Both the position numbers and the translations under genes were made by a program. The notes under the pieces are model-generated. The model saw only the letters and a program-made list of their open reading frames with translations. It did no database searches and was not told where the DNA came from. This document shows, piece by piece, positions 48,444 to 59,211 of a DNA stretch of 64,000 nt. Origin of the DNA: Thermogemmatispora sp042408965 (lineage in GTDB: Bacteria > Chloroflexota > Ktedonobacteria > Ktedonobacterales > Ktedonobacteraceae); assembly GCA_042408965.1 (NCBI GenBank), contig JBHOQN010000026.1:32646-96645 (forward strand), in the 5' to 3' direction. Within the stretch, counting starts at the first letter, position 1. Every line of letters begins with the position of its first letter.

Positions 48444-49133
48444 TCAAGCCAGATGCAGCATGGCGGCCAGCCGCAGGAAGGCCTGTGTTGGACTCTGCAG
48501 GCGCCGACGTAGCCAGGTCGTGGCTGTTGCCGCCAGCAGCCCATTTACTGCGCCTCCCAGGATGTCATCGGGATAGTGCACACCGACATAGATCCGTGCC
48601 AGACCGATGCTGCAGGCGAGCACCACTGCGATCAGTACCAGCAGCCCTGGCACTATCAGCCATCTGCCGGAGGCTTCGCGAAGGAGCGTACCACGGCGCC
48701 AGGCCCCGAGCAGGGGAGGCAGAGAGGCGAGCAGCAACATACCCAGCGCAGCAAACGACCAGGCGGTATGATCACTGGGAAAGGAGGCGTCGGCGGCGTG
48801 ATGTACCAGGAGATGAACACTGTAGGTCACGAAGGGACGCGGCTCAAAGACGACCTGCTCGATCAGCAGGTTCAGTCCATAGGCCAGCAAACAGGCAATA
48901 CCCACCCAGATCACCATGGCACGCCGCTCCTGGAGCAGGATCTGCTCCAGCGGTTGCAGGGGCTGTCGGCGCCAGCTCTCAGGCAGACCCCATACCACAA
49001 GCAGGAACGGCAACCAGGCAAAGATCAGCAGGTCGGCGCAGAAGATCATCGCCTGATCCAGCAGCGGATGGCTACCAGCAGGCGCATTCAGTACCCGAAA
49101 GAGTATGTAGTTCAATTGCCACAGGGTAGACAT
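48444..49133 (-). CDS. PAP2-family membrane phosphatase (undecaprenyl-PP type)
   Basis: The 229-residue protein has about six membrane helices and the three PAP2 motifs: the first ending in EPRPF, SFPSDHTAWSF with the catalytic-support His, and GLARIYVGVHYPDDILGG with the nucleophile His. Proteins of this size with this pattern (BcrC-like) remove a phosphate from undecaprenyl pyrophosphate on the outside of the membrane and recycle the wall carrier lipid. Other lipid phosphates are possible. Motif 1 lacks the full Lys-X6-Arg-Pro spacing. Confidence 0.8.
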   Translation of the reverse strand: MSTLWQLNYILFRVLNAPAGSHPLLDQAMIFCADLLIFAWLPFLLVVWGLPESWRRQPLQPLEQILLQERRAMVIWVGIACLLAYGLNLLIEQVVFEPRPFVTYSVHLLVHHAADASFPSDHTAWSFAALGMLLLASLPPLLGAWRRGTLLREASGRWLIVPGLLVLIAVVLACSIGLARIYVGVHYPDDILGGAVNGLLAATATTWLRRRLQSPTQAFLRLAAMLHLA

Positions 49134-49391
49134 CTTTCTCTCTCCTATCTCTCAGGATAGGTTGTATTATAGCCATGGTCGCCGATCAAGGCGAACACTT
49201 GGCCGAAGGTCCCAGAGGCGCTCAATGGCATCAGATTCGCCGAATCGCTGCTGGATGTGGTACGATAAAGAAGAGCTGAGACTGTGGCACGCCCGCGCTG
49301 CCCGGAGAGGGGAGAGATGGGTGCTGCCAGCAGCAGAGGTATAGGCGTTTTGTGGTCTGTTTTTTAGCGACATCTATCTCCAAAGGAGCGA

Positions 49392-50114
49392 ATGAGTAGT
49401 ACCATCTCTACCAATACGATCTATCTCGTACGTCATGGAGAGAACCCGGCAAACATCACCAAAGAGTTTTCCTACAGGATCGTCGACTATCCGCTGAATG
49501 CTAGAGGCGTGCTGCAGGCCGAGCAGACAGCGGAATTTTTTCGCGGCAAGTCCATTGATGCGATCTATGCCTCGCCCCTGAGACGGGCCAGGCAGACCGC
49601 CGAGATCATTGCCCAGGTGCTGCATCTCCCAGTCACGCTGCTGGAGGAGTTTCGCGAGATTAACGTTGGCGATCTGGAGCAACGGCCCCCGACCGTTGAG
49701 AATTGGCGCGCGCACGATCGTGTCATCGCTGATTGGTATCGTGGCGAGTATCGTTCAACCTTTCCGGGCGGCGAGAACTTTCTACAACTGCTGCAGCGCA
49801 TCCGGCGAGGACTGCTCAAGGCCACTCACCAGAGCGATGGCAAACGCATCATCATCGCGGGCCACGGTGGCATCTTTACCGCCCTGGTGAAGGCTCTGTG
49901 CTACAATGCCGACCGTGTGGAGATCTACCACGGCGCGATGGATAACTGCGCGATCACGGAGATCGAGTTGAGCGCTGTTGAGGATGTGCTCGTGGGCAAC
50001 CTGCGCGTCTGGGCCAGCACTGCTCACCTCTCCGGCGCCGCCGCCCAATTGACACCCGGCCACCTGCACTATGCCCAGGACGAGCTTGAAGAGGGATTGT
50101 CGGCCGCTACTTGA
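49392..50114 (+). CDS. histidine phosphatase family protein
   Basis: The 240-residue cytoplasmic protein has the RHGE phospho-His motif (IYLVRHGENPAN) near residue 14. LNARGVLQAEQTAEFF, SPLRRARQTAEII, the Glu region EFREINVGDLEQRP and the second His in IIAGHGGIFTAL also match the phosphoglycerate-mutase-like superfamily. These are mostly broad phosphatases; the substrate is unknown. AAAGGAG lies before the ATG. The promoter of the trpS T-box overlaps its stop codon region. Confidence 0.85.
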   Translation: MSSTISTNTIYLVRHGENPANITKEFSYRIVDYPLNARGVLQAEQTAEFFRGKSIDAIYASPLRRARQTAEIIAQVLHLPVTLLEEFREINVGDLEQRPPTVENWRAHDRVIADWYRGEYRSTFPGGENFLQLLQRIRRGLLKATHQSDGKRIIIAGHGGIFTALVKALCYNADRVEIYHGAMDNCAITEIELSAVEDVLVGNLRVWASTAHLSGAAAQLTPGHLHYAQDELEEGLSAAT

Positions 50115-50139
50115 CACCGCTGGCCTGGGCCGGTATACT
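50111..50139 (+). promoter_or_regulatory. consensus sigma-70 promoter of the trpS/trp region
   Basis: A perfect TTGACA (50111-50116) and TATACT (50134-50139) are exactly 17 bases apart. Transcription would start near 50146, giving the T-box leader. Confidence 0.75.
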
Positions 50140-50145
50140 CTTAGC

Positions 50146-50559
50146 AAGAACCTGTGACATCATGGAAGCGATGAGCAGGAAGAGTACACGACTGCACCGA
50201 GCACCAGAGAGTCGGGTCCGGTGGAAACCGATGCTGCGGTCGCCGTGGAATGGGCCTGCGAGCTAGAGCGCGAACCACTCCCGCCCTGATGGGTAGAGGA
50301 GAGCAGTAGCCAGCTCTCGGAGCGTCCCCCGTTATCGAGGACAGGGTATCAGAGCGTACCCGGCAATGAGGGATCTTCCTGCTAGCTATGAGCGGCTGAC
50401 GGCGGCCGAGCGGTTGTGCAGCGCTGCAGCGTTGCCACGGTGGAGGAAGCCGCGAGGGAAGATCTGAATCAGGGTGGCACCACGGAAGCTTCACGCTTCT
50501 CGTCCCTTTGCGACGAGAAGCGTTTTTTTATTGGTTCGCCCGCCATTACGCTGGAGGTT
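50146..50559 (+). promoter_or_regulatory. T-box riboswitch, tryptophan-specific (UGG specifier)
   Basis: The leader has the parts of a T-box. Stem I has GCAGG (50175-50179) paired with CCTGC (50255-50259) and CACG (50187-50190) with CGTG (50244-50247), enclosing a specifier loop with AAGAGTA on the 5' side and GAA-TGG on the 3' side; TGG at 50251-50253 is the Trp codon. The distal GGTGGAAACC loop follows. The T-box itself, AGGGTGGCACCACGG (50471-50485), offers UGGC to a tRNA ending GCCA. A terminator follows at 50494. Uncharged tRNA-Trp should favour the antiterminator and let trpS be transcribed. Confidence 0.92.
50494..50529 (+). terminator. T-box-controlled intrinsic terminator
   Basis: CGCTTCTCGTC (50494-50504) pairs with GACGAGAAGCG (50512-50522), followed by seven T residues (50523-50529), 30 bases before the trpS ATG. 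Confidence 0.9.
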
Positions 50560-51606
50560 ATGAGCACGATGATTGGACAGGATACCGCTCAGGAGGTCGG
50601 CAGCACCCATGCGCCGCCAGTGAAGAAACGGACCTTCTCGGGCATTCAGCCAAGCGGCAATATTCATCTGGGAAACTATCTGGGCGCTATTCGCAACTGG
50701 GTTCAGACTCAGGCCGACTATGACAACGTCTTCTGTATCGTTGATCTGCATGCGATCACGCTGCCGATCGATCCACAGGAGCTGCATCAGAACACCCGCA
50801 AGCTGGCAGCCATCTACCTGGCCTGTGGCCTGGATACGCGCTATTGCAAGCTCTTTGTCCAGTCGCATGTTCGTCAACATGCCGAGGCAAGCTGGATTCT
50901 AGGTTGCTTTACCCCCCTCGGCTGGCTGAACCGCATGACCCAGTTCAAGGCCAAGGCCGGCGAGCATGAGGAGTCAGTCGGTGCGGGCATCTATATGTAT
51001 CCCGTGCTCATGGCCTGCGACATTCTGCTGCATCAGGCGCATCTGGTACCGGTCGGCGAGGATCAGCGCCAGCACCTCGAGCTGACGCGCGATCTGGCCC
51101 AGCGCTTCCATCACCTCTATAAAGCCCAGGTATTTACGCTGCCTGAGCCGCTGATCCGTGAGGTAGGAGCGCGCATCATGTCGCTCACGGAACCGACGAA
51201 GAAGATGAGCAAAAGCGATCCCAATTCTCACTCGCGCATCAATCTGCTGGACGATCCCAAAACGATCAGGCAGAAGATTGCGCGTGCGACGACCGATTCG
51301 CTGCGCCTCATCACATTCGATCCAGAGCGTCCCGGCGTCTACAATCTGCTGAGCATCTATCAGGCCCTGACCGGGAGATCGCAGCAGGAGATCGAGGCCG
51401 AGTTCGCTGGCAAAGGCTATGGCGACCTCAAAGCCGCCCTGACCGAGGTGCTGACGGCCACACTGGAGCCGATTCAGCGGCGCTATCACGAGTACATGAG
51501 CGATCAGGCGGAGCTTGAGGCCATCCTCAGGCGAGGAGCCGATGAGGTTCGCCCCACTGCGGAGGCCACGCTGCAGCATATGAAAGATGTGATCGGCCTC
51601 GGCTAG
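50560..51606 (+). CDS. trpS: tryptophanyl-tRNA synthetase
   Basis: The 348-residue class Ic synthetase joins tryptophan to tRNA-Trp. The HIGH-type motif is in QPSGNIHLGNYLGAI near residue 30 and the KMSKS loop in KKMSKSDPN near residue 215; GVGIYMYPVLMACDILL-type sequence (here GAGIYMYPVLMACDIL) forms the Trp pocket. The ATG at 50560 is preceded by GGAGG; the frame is open upstream into the T-box but is non-coding there. The T-box directly upstream gives control by uncharged tRNA-Trp, and the trp genes follow 81 bases downstream. Confidence 0.95.
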   Translation: MSTMIGQDTAQEVGSTHAPPVKKRTFSGIQPSGNIHLGNYLGAIRNWVQTQADYDNVFCIVDLHAITLPIDPQELHQNTRKLAAIYLACGLDTRYCKLFVQSHVRQHAEASWILGCFTPLGWLNRMTQFKAKAGEHEESVGAGIYMYPVLMACDILLHQAHLVPVGEDQRQHLELTRDLAQRFHHLYKAQVFTLPEPLIREVGARIMSLTEPTKKMSKSDPNSHSRINLLDDPKTIRQKIARATTDSLRLITFDPERPGVYNLLSIYQALTGRSQQEIEAEFAGKGYGDLKAALTEVLTATLEPIQRRYHEYMSDQAELEAILRRGADEVRPTAEATLQHMKDVIGLG

Positions 51607-51632
51607 GCCGGGCCGGCGGGAGCGGAGGAATC

Positions 51633-51653
51633 AACCCCGCAGCCAGCGGGGTT
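51633..51653 (+). terminator. hairpin between trpS and trpE
   Basis: AACCCCGC (51633-51640) pairs with GCGGGGTT (51646-51653). Flanking GCGGA/TCCGC and GGCGG/CCGCC can extend the stem. Without a U-tract it may only partly stop transcription. Confidence 0.5.
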
Positions 51654-51687
51654 CCGCCCGCCCCTTCACCAGACGAGAGGGCAGAAC

Positions 51688-53277
<1,590 letters not shown>

Positions 53278-53303
53278 GTGCCGGGCTGCAGGAGCAGAGA
53301 GCG

Positions 53304-53867
53304 ATGTTACTCTTAATCGATAACTACGATAGCTTTACCTACAACCTGTATCAGTACCTGGCCGAGCTGGGGGCCAGCATAGAGGTGCGACGGAACGACC
53401 AGATCAGCCTGGCCGAGATCGCCGCCCTCCAGCCGGAGCGCATCGTCATCTCCCCCGGACCCTGTACGCCGGACGAGGCTGGCCTCTCCTGCGAGATCAT
53501 CGCCGCCTTCGGGCAGCACACGCCCATCCTGGGGGTCTGTCTGGGACACCAGGCCATCGGTCAGGTCTATGGCGGACGGGTGATCCGTGCTCCAGAGCCG
53601 GTGCACGGCAAGACCAGCACCATCTACCATCGCGGCGCAGGGAGTCTGCGCAATCTGCCCAATCCTTTTGAAGCCAACCGCTATCACAGCCTCATTGTTG
53701 AGCGTGCCTCTCTCCCGGCCGAGCTGGAGATCACCGCCGAGACGGCGGACGGGCTGATTATGGGTCTGCGCCACCGCCACTACCCGGTTGAGGGTGTACA
53801 GTTCCATCCAGAGTCGATCATGACGCCGGTGGGCAAGGACCTGTTACGCAACTTTCTCACGATGTAG
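53304..53867 (+). CDS. trpG: anthranilate synthase glutamine amidotransferase component
   Basis: The 187-residue class I amidotransferase has the nucleophile Cys in ILGVCLGHQAIGQ near residue 79, the His and Glu in VQFHPESI near residue 170, and the early IDNYDSFTYNL and ISPGPCTPDEAG motifs. It hydrolyses glutamine and passes ammonia to TrpE. It could also serve aminodeoxychorismate synthase (PabA role) because no separate pabA is in the window. It sits between trpE and trpD; a hairpin follows. Confidence 0.95.
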   Translation: MLLLIDNYDSFTYNLYQYLAELGASIEVRRNDQISLAEIAALQPERIVISPGPCTPDEAGLSCEIIAAFGQHTPILGVCLGHQAIGQVYGGRVIRAPEPVHGKTSTIYHRGAGSLRNLPNPFEANRYHSLIVERASLPAELEITAETADGLIMGLRHRHYPVEGVQFHPESIMTPVGKDLLRNFLTM

Positions 53868-53881
53868 CGGACTGGCTGGGT

Positions 53882-53902
53882 GGAACGGCGCCCCGCCGTT
53901 CC
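53882..53902 (+). terminator. hairpin between trpG and trpD
   Basis: GGAACGGCG (53882-53890), loop CCC, CGCCGTTCC (53894-53902). There is no U-run; an mRNA stability or partial termination role is possible inside the operon. Confidence 0.45.
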
Positions 53903-53949
53903 GCTGTCCAGGCCAGTGTTCGCATAGCACAGGAAACGAGGTGCTACCA

Positions 53950-55011
53950 ATGATTCGCGAAGCCATCGCCCATGTTGTTGCCGGCGCCACGCTCAGCGAG
54001 GAAGAGGCGGCGGCCGTAATGGAGGAGATCATGACTGGGGCCGCCACTCCCTCACAGATGGGAGCCTTTCTCACGGCTCTGCGCATGCGTCCCGGTGGAG
54101 AGACGCCCCAGGAGATCGCTGGCCTGGCGCGCGTGATGCGCGAAAAGGCCCTGCATGTCCACTTGAGGGATGACATTGCGGCCCGGGCCCTGGATACCTG
54201 CGGCACCGGAGGGGACGGTGCTGGCACCTTCAATTTCTCAACGGCAGCGGGCATTCTGGCCGCCGCCGCTGGTGCCCATGTGGCCAAGCATGGCAATCGC
54301 TCGGCGACCAGCCGCTGCGGCAGCGCCGACGTGCTCGAGGCGCTGGGGGTGCGCATCGATCTGGGGCCAGAGCAGGTGGCGCGCTGTGTCCAGGAGACTG
54401 GCTTTGGCTTTATGTTTGCCCAGACCTATCATCCAGCGATGAAGCATGTGGGGCCAACGCGCCGCGAAATTGGCGTGCGCACCGTGTTCAACATCCTGGG
54501 ACCACTGACCAATCCTGCGCAGACGCGCTATCAGGTGCTGGGCGTCGCTGATGGCTCTCTGCTGACGAAGATGGGCGAAGTACTGCGCCTCCTCGGCTGT
54601 CGGCGGGCGCTGATCATTCATGGCGAGGATGGTATCGATGAGTGCTCGTTGAGTGCGCCGACGCGCGTGTGCGAGGTGCGCGCCGCTGAGGAGTTGCGCG
54701 AGTACGTGATCACCCCCGAGGAGGCCGGTCTAACGCGCTACGCTGATCGCAGCGCCTTTCAGGGGGGTGATCCACAGCAGAATGCGGCGATGCTGCGCAG
54801 TCTCCTCAACGGCGAACTTGGCGGGCCGCTGGCCGATATGCTCTATCTGAACACGGCCGCTGCTCTACTGGCGAATGAATGTGTAGACTCACTGGCGGAG
54901 GGTGTCAGACTGGCGCGCAGTGTGCTGCGCGAGGGCCGCGCTCGCCGCACCCTTGAAGCAGTGATCGCCTGCTCACGGGTCCAGACCTCCGCCAGCGGAA
55001 GCGGAGCCTGA
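53950..55011 (+). CDS. trpD: anthranilate phosphoribosyltransferase
   Basis: The 353-residue enzyme joins anthranilate and PRPP. It has the PRPP loop DTCGTGGDGAGTFNFST near residue 80, KHGNRSATSRCGSADVLEALG near 107 and the metal site GEDGIDECS near 225. No glutaminase domain is fused to it. The ATG at 53950 has GAGGTG six bases upstream; a GTG at 53941 with AGGA is an alternative. It is about 56 bases before the trpC-trpF fusion. Confidence 0.95.
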   Translation: MIREAIAHVVAGATLSEEEAAAVMEEIMTGAATPSQMGAFLTALRMRPGGETPQEIAGLARVMREKALHVHLRDDIAARALDTCGTGGDGAGTFNFSTAAGILAAAAGAHVAKHGNRSATSRCGSADVLEALGVRIDLGPEQVARCVQETGFGFMFAQTYHPAMKHVGPTRREIGVRTVFNILGPLTNPAQTRYQVLGVADGSLLTKMGEVLRLLGCRRALIIHGEDGIDECSLSAPTRVCEVRAAEELREYVITPEEAGLTRYADRSAFQGGDPQQNAAMLRSLLNGELGGPLADMLYLNTAAALLANECVDSLAEGVRLARSVLREGRARRTLEAVIACSRVQTSASGSGA

Positions 55012-55067
55012 ACGCGGCCTGAGCTGAGCGGGCTGAACCGTATGAGTCGTAAGAAGGGATGGCCACG

Positions 55068-56534
55068 ATGTTTCTTGAACAGATCCTCAGTCGGACGCGC
55101 AGCGATCTCGAGGAGCGCCGACGCGCTCTGCCTCTCGCGGAGCTGCGGCAGCGGGCCGCCGCCCAGGAGCCGCCGCGCGATCTGGCGGCCGCGCTGCGCT
55201 CTGCTGGCGAGCCTGAGGTACGCCTGATCGCTGAGATCAAACGTGCCTCGCCGTCGAAGGGACCGCTGGCTCTGGATCTCGATCCGCTGGCGCTGGCCCG
55301 CACCTACGAGGTGGCTGGGGCAGCTGCGATTTCGGTGCTGACGGAGCCGCACTTCTTTCTGGGAGCACCCGCTCACCTGATGGCTGTCAAGGAGGCTGTG
55401 CGGCTGCCGGTGCTGCGCAAGGATTTCATTGTTGACGAGTACCAGGTGTATGAAGCCCGCGCCTGGGGAGCCGATGCCGTGCTCTTGATCTGTGCCGCCC
55501 TGGACGAGCAGGAGCTGCGCCGCCTCCTTGAGCTGACGCATGCACTCGGTATGCAGGCCCTTGTCGAGGTGCACAGCGAGCGCGAGGCTCGCCTGGCGGT
55601 GGCCGTGGGGGCGCGCATCATCGGCGTCAACAGCCGGGATCTGGTGAGCTTCCAGATGAATCCGGCCCTCATTCGTGAGCTGCGACGCCTGATTCCGGCT
55701 GATCGGATTCTGGTGGCCGAGAGCGGCATTCATACGCAGGCCGATGCACGCCGTCTGGCGCGCTACGATGTACAAGCCATGCTGGTGGGAGAGTCACTGG
55801 TGGTCTCGCAGTCAGCTTCAGCGCAGATCACCAGCTTGCTGAGCGCGGCCAACGCGAGCCGCCAGGTGAAGATCTGTGGACTACGCAGTGCCGAGGCTCT
55901 GCGCGCGGCTCTGGAGGCTGATGCTGACCTGCTCGGCCTGATGTTCTATCCAGCGAGCAAGCGTTATATCGAACCTGCTCAGGTGCGCGCGCTGCTAGAG
56001 GCCTCCGGCTACACGGAACGTGTCGAGCGGGGGCAGAGTCTCCCCGATCTGGTGGGGGTCTTCGTGAACAGCGACGTGGCGGCGGTGAACGCGCTCGCCG
56101 AGGAGCTGGGCCTTCATTTTCTCCAGCTTCACGGCGAGGAGTCACCCGAGGTCTGTGCCCGCCTGGCGCGGCCGGTGATCAAGGCGCTGCCTGTCAGCGG
56201 CGCGGCAGACCACGCGCGCGCCCGTGCCTATGCGCAGGTCGCCTGGCGTCTGCTGCTCGATACGCCCTCGCCCGGCTACGGCGGCAGTGGACAGACACAT
56301 GACTGGGCGCTTGCGCGTGCTATTGCGGCGCAACAGCGCGTCTTCCTGGCCGGCGGCCTGACGCCGCAGAATGTGGCGACCGCCCTGGCGCAGGTGCAAC
56401 CCTGGGGGGTTGACGTGAGCAGTGGGGTCGAAAGCAATGGTCAGAAGGACCCCCAGAAGATTCGGGCCTTCATTGAGGCCGTGAGGAGCAGCGAGAGCTA
56501 CGAGCGTAGCCTCTCACGTCCGAGCGACAGATAA
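55068..56534 (+). CDS. trpCF: fused indole-3-glycerol-phosphate synthase / phosphoribosylanthranilate isomerase
   Basis: Two TIM barrels are joined in one 488-residue chain. Residues 1-260 are TrpC: LIAEIKRASPSKGPL, VLTEPHFFLG, VLRKDFIVDEYQVYEARAWGA (core RKDFIVDEYQ), GVNSRDL and ESGI. Residues about 265-480 are TrpF: the start motif VKICGLRS with the catalytic Cys, LGLMFYPASKRYI, VGVFVN, LQLHGEE, LLDTPSPGYGGSGQ and VDVSSGVES. Together they perform the isomerase and then the ring-closing step. The order C-F matches the enterobacterial fusion. The ATG at 55068 has AAGGGA upstream; ATG 55059 sits too close to it. Confidence 0.94.
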   Translation: MFLEQILSRTRSDLEERRRALPLAELRQRAAAQEPPRDLAAALRSAGEPEVRLIAEIKRASPSKGPLALDLDPLALARTYEVAGAAAISVLTEPHFFLGAPAHLMAVKEAVRLPVLRKDFIVDEYQVYEARAWGADAVLLICAALDEQELRRLLELTHALGMQALVEVHSEREARLAVAVGARIIGVNSRDLVSFQMNPALIRELRRLIPADRILVAESGIHTQADARRLARYDVQAMLVGESLVVSQSASAQITSLLSAANASRQVKICGLRSAEALRAALEADADLLGLMFYPASKRYIEPAQVRALLEASGYTERVERGQSLPDLVGVFVNSDVAAVNALAEELGLHFLQLHGEESPEVCARLARPVIKALPVSGAADHARARAYAQVAWRLLLDTPSPGYGGSGQTHDWALARAIAAQQRVFLAGGLTPQNVATALAQVQPWGVDVSSGVESNGQKDPQKIRAFIEAVRSSESYERSLSRPSDR

Positions 56535-56545
56535 GGAAAGAACTA

Positions 56546-57805
56546 ATGCAGACAGAACAGGACCTTTCAAGTCAGACGCAGGAAGCATCATCGCTCTATC
56601 GCCATGGCTGCTATCCCGATGAGCGGGGACGCTTCGCTGCCTTCGGGGGCAAGTTCGTGCCGGAGAGCCTGATGACTCCCCTGGCCGAGCTGGAGGCCGC
56701 CTACGAGGAGGCGCGTCAGGATGCCGCCTTCCAGGAGGAGCTGGCGGATCTACTGCGCAGCTTCGTCGGGCGCCCGACGCCGCTCTACCATGTGCCGCGT
56801 TTCTCACAGCTCGTTGCCCCTGGAGTGCGCGTCTACCTCAAACGTGAGGACCTGGCGCACACTGGTGCCCATAAGATCAACAATGCCCTGGGTCAGGGGC
56901 TGCTGGCGAAACGTATGGGCAAGCGCCGCATCATTGCTGAGACGGGCGCCGGACAGCACGGCGTTGCAACGGCCACCGTTTGCGCCATGCTCGGCCTCGA
57001 ATGCATCGTCTACATGGGTGAGGAAGATACGCAGCGTCAGTCGCTCAACGTCTTTCGCATGCGCCTCCTCGGCGCCGAAGTGCGCGCCGTCAGCAGCGGC
57101 AGTCGCACGCTCAAGGATGCTATCAACGAGGCCATCCGCGACTGGGTGACGAACGTAGAGACGACCTTCTACCTGATTGGCTCGGTCGTTGGGCCACATC
57201 CCTATCCGCGCCTGGTGCGCGATTTTCAGGCAGTGATCGGCCAGGAGGCGCGCGAGCAGATTCTAGCCCTTGAGGGGCGTCTGCCGGACCTGGTGGCTGC
57301 CTGTGTAGGAGGTGGCAGCAACGCCATGGGCATCTTTTACCCCTTTGCCGATGCGCCGCAGGTGCGGCTGCTGGGGGTCGAGGCCGGTGGGAAGAGCCTG
57401 GAGCCGGGCCAGCACGCAGCCACGCTCGTGGCGGGCAGACCAGGCGTGCTCCATGGTGCGTTCAGCTATCTGCTCCAGAGCGCCGACGGGCAGGTGTTGA
57501 GTACCCATAGCGTCTCTGCGGGCCTCGATTATCCGGGGGTGGGACCCGAACACAGCTACCTCAAGGAGACCGGGCGGGCACGCTACGTGGCGGCCGATGA
57601 TGCTCTGGCCCTGCGTGGCCTGCAGGCCCTCAGCCAGAGCGAGGGGATCATCCCTGCTCTGGAGCCGGCGCACGCGCTCGGCTATCTGCTCGAGATGGGG
57701 TCCCGGGGTGAGCTTGCTCCTGGCTCGCTGATCGTGGTCAACCTTTCCGGGCGCGGTGATAAGGATATGCTGACAGTAGCCAGAGAGCTGCACGTCGGTC
57801 TCTAA
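56546..57805 (+). CDS. trpB: tryptophan synthase beta chain
   Basis: The 419-residue PLP enzyme condenses indole with serine. The PLP Lys is in HTGAHKINNALGQ near residue 110, the phosphate loop is GGGSNAMG near 255, and the start GRFAAFGGKFVPESLM is typical of TrpB1, the form that pairs with TrpA. About 20 residues precede the family start. It begins 11 bases after trpCF and is followed by trpA after 16 bases, so all three are tightly linked. Confidence 0.96.
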   Translation: MQTEQDLSSQTQEASSLYRHGCYPDERGRFAAFGGKFVPESLMTPLAELEAAYEEARQDAAFQEELADLLRSFVGRPTPLYHVPRFSQLVAPGVRVYLKREDLAHTGAHKINNALGQGLLAKRMGKRRIIAETGAGQHGVATATVCAMLGLECIVYMGEEDTQRQSLNVFRMRLLGAEVRAVSSGSRTLKDAINEAIRDWVTNVETTFYLIGSVVGPHPYPRLVRDFQAVIGQEAREQILALEGRLPDLVAACVGGGSNAMGIFYPFADAPQVRLLGVEAGGKSLEPGQHAATLVAGRPGVLHGAFSYLLQSADGQVLSTHSVSAGLDYPGVGPEHSYLKETGRARYVAADDALALRGLQALSQSEGIIPALEPAHALGYLLEMGSRGELAPGSLIVVNLSGRGDKDMLTVARELHVGL

Positions 57806-57821
57806 GGAAGCGAGAGATCCC

Positions 57822-58706
57822 ATGGAGAACAAAAGCTCAGTCAGATACACAGAGCAGGAAGGGGCCGCGAACCTCCCTGCCCGGCGCATCAATCAAGCTT
57901 TCACGCTGGCGCGCGCTGAAGGACGCTGCGTGCTGATCCCCTACTTTATGTGTGGCTACCCGACGGCTCGCCAGAGCATCGCGGCGGTCCTGGCGGCGGC
58001 CGAGAGCGGGGCGGATCTCATCGAGCTGGGTATTCCCTTCAGCGACCCGCTGGCCGATGGCGCCACCATCCAGCACGCCGGGCACGTCGCTCTTGAGGGC
58101 GGTATGACGGTCGCTGGCTGTCTGGAGATTGCTCGTCAGGTAGCGGAGCGCAGCACGACACCGCTGATCCTGATGGGCTATTACAACCCTCTGCTAGCCT
58201 ATGGTCTCGAGCGTTTCTGCGCGGAGGCAGCCGCAGCGGGGGTCTGTGGCCTGATCGTCCCTGACCTGCCGCCGGAGGAGGCGACGCCGCTGCAGGAGCA
58301 GGCTCGTCTCTACGGGCTGGCGCTGATCTTTCTCATTCCGCCGACCACGCCTGAGGAGCGCATCGCCGCCATTATCGAGACGGCAGCCGCCGGGCCGCGC
58401 GGTTTCATCTACTGTGTCTCGCTGAGCGGCGTCACCGGTGAGCGTGCCACGTTGCCGCCGCATCTGCAGAGTTTCATCGAGCGCGTACGCCGCTACGCAG
58501 CTCCGTACGAGCTGCCGCTGGTAGTCGGCTTTGGCCTGTCGCGGCCGGAGCACATCGCCGAGGTCGCGCACTACTCCGACGGCGCCGTCATCGGGAGCGC
58601 GCTGGTCAGCCTGCTGGATCGCCATGCCGAGGGCGAACAGGCCAGCGCCGTCAGTGCCTATGTGCGTGCGCTCAGCCAGCGAGCGCGAGGGGTCTCCGCC
58701 TCCTGA
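57822..58706 (+). CDS. trpA: tryptophan synthase alpha chain
   Basis: The 294-residue TIM-barrel subunit splits indole-3-glycerol phosphate. The catalytic Glu and Asp lie in DLIELGIPFSDPLADGATIQ near residue 67, with LILMGYYNPLLAYG, GLIVPDLPPEE, FIYCVSLSGVTGER and VVGFGLSRPEHI following. The N-terminus has about 25 residues beyond the usual start. It pairs with the TrpB encoded just upstream. Confidence 0.95.
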   Translation: MENKSSVRYTEQEGAANLPARRINQAFTLARAEGRCVLIPYFMCGYPTARQSIAAVLAAAESGADLIELGIPFSDPLADGATIQHAGHVALEGGMTVAGCLEIARQVAERSTTPLILMGYYNPLLAYGLERFCAEAAAAGVCGLIVPDLPPEEATPLQEQARLYGLALIFLIPPTTPEERIAAIIETAAAGPRGFIYCVSLSGVTGERATLPPHLQSFIERVRRYAAPYELPLVVGFGLSRPEHIAEVAHYSDGAVIGSALVSLLDRHAEGEQASAVSAYVRALSQRARGVSAS

Positions 58707-58827
58707 CTGACCGTCGGTGCTCTGAGATGCTTCCCGGCGCTTGCCGCTACCCTTTACAATAGAAGGCATCGCTGCTCCTTCTTCCAGGCAGGGGCGGCCG
58801 GCCGACATACTATTTGATGAAAGGGTG

Positions 58828-59211
58828 ATGGGCGTGCACTGTCGAGGCATCCGGGGCGCAACCACCGTCGAAGAGAACGAGCGCCATGCAATACTGGCAG
58901 CCACAGCAGAGTTGCTACAGCTCATGGTTGAACTGAATCAGATCCGCAGCGAGGACGTCGCCAGCATCATTTTTAGCGTGACCGATGATCTGGACGCCGC
59001 CTACCCAGCGCAGGCCGCGCGTGAGCTTGGCTGGACGGAGGTCGCCCTGCTCTGTGTGCGAGAAATCCCTGTACCGGGCAGCCTGCGGAAATGCATTCGC
59101 ATTCTGCTGCATGTCAATACCGAGCGCAGCGCCGCCGAGATGCGCCATGTCTATGTGCGTGGCGCGGTGAAGCTGCGGCCGGAATTTAGCATCGAAGTGG
59201 AAAGAAAATGA
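58828..59211 (+). CDS. aroH: AroH-type chorismate mutase
   Basis: The 127-residue protein belongs to the trimeric AroH class of chorismate mutase, which makes prephenate for phenylalanine and tyrosine. Visible family sequence includes CRGIRGATTVEENER (active-site Arg and Glu region), SIIFSVTDDLDAAYPA, VALLCVREIPVPGSL with the conserved Cys, and RKCIRILLHVNT with the key Arg. I use the ATG at 58828; a GTG at 58834 is possible, and the frame is open to 58741. It lies between trpA and DAHP synthase on the same strand. Confidence 0.9.
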   Translation: MGVHCRGIRGATTVEENERHAILAATAELLQLMVELNQIRSEDVASIIFSVTDDLDAAYPAQAARELGWTEVALLCVREIPVPGSLRKCIRILLHVNTERSAAEMRHVYVRGAVKLRPEFSIEVERK

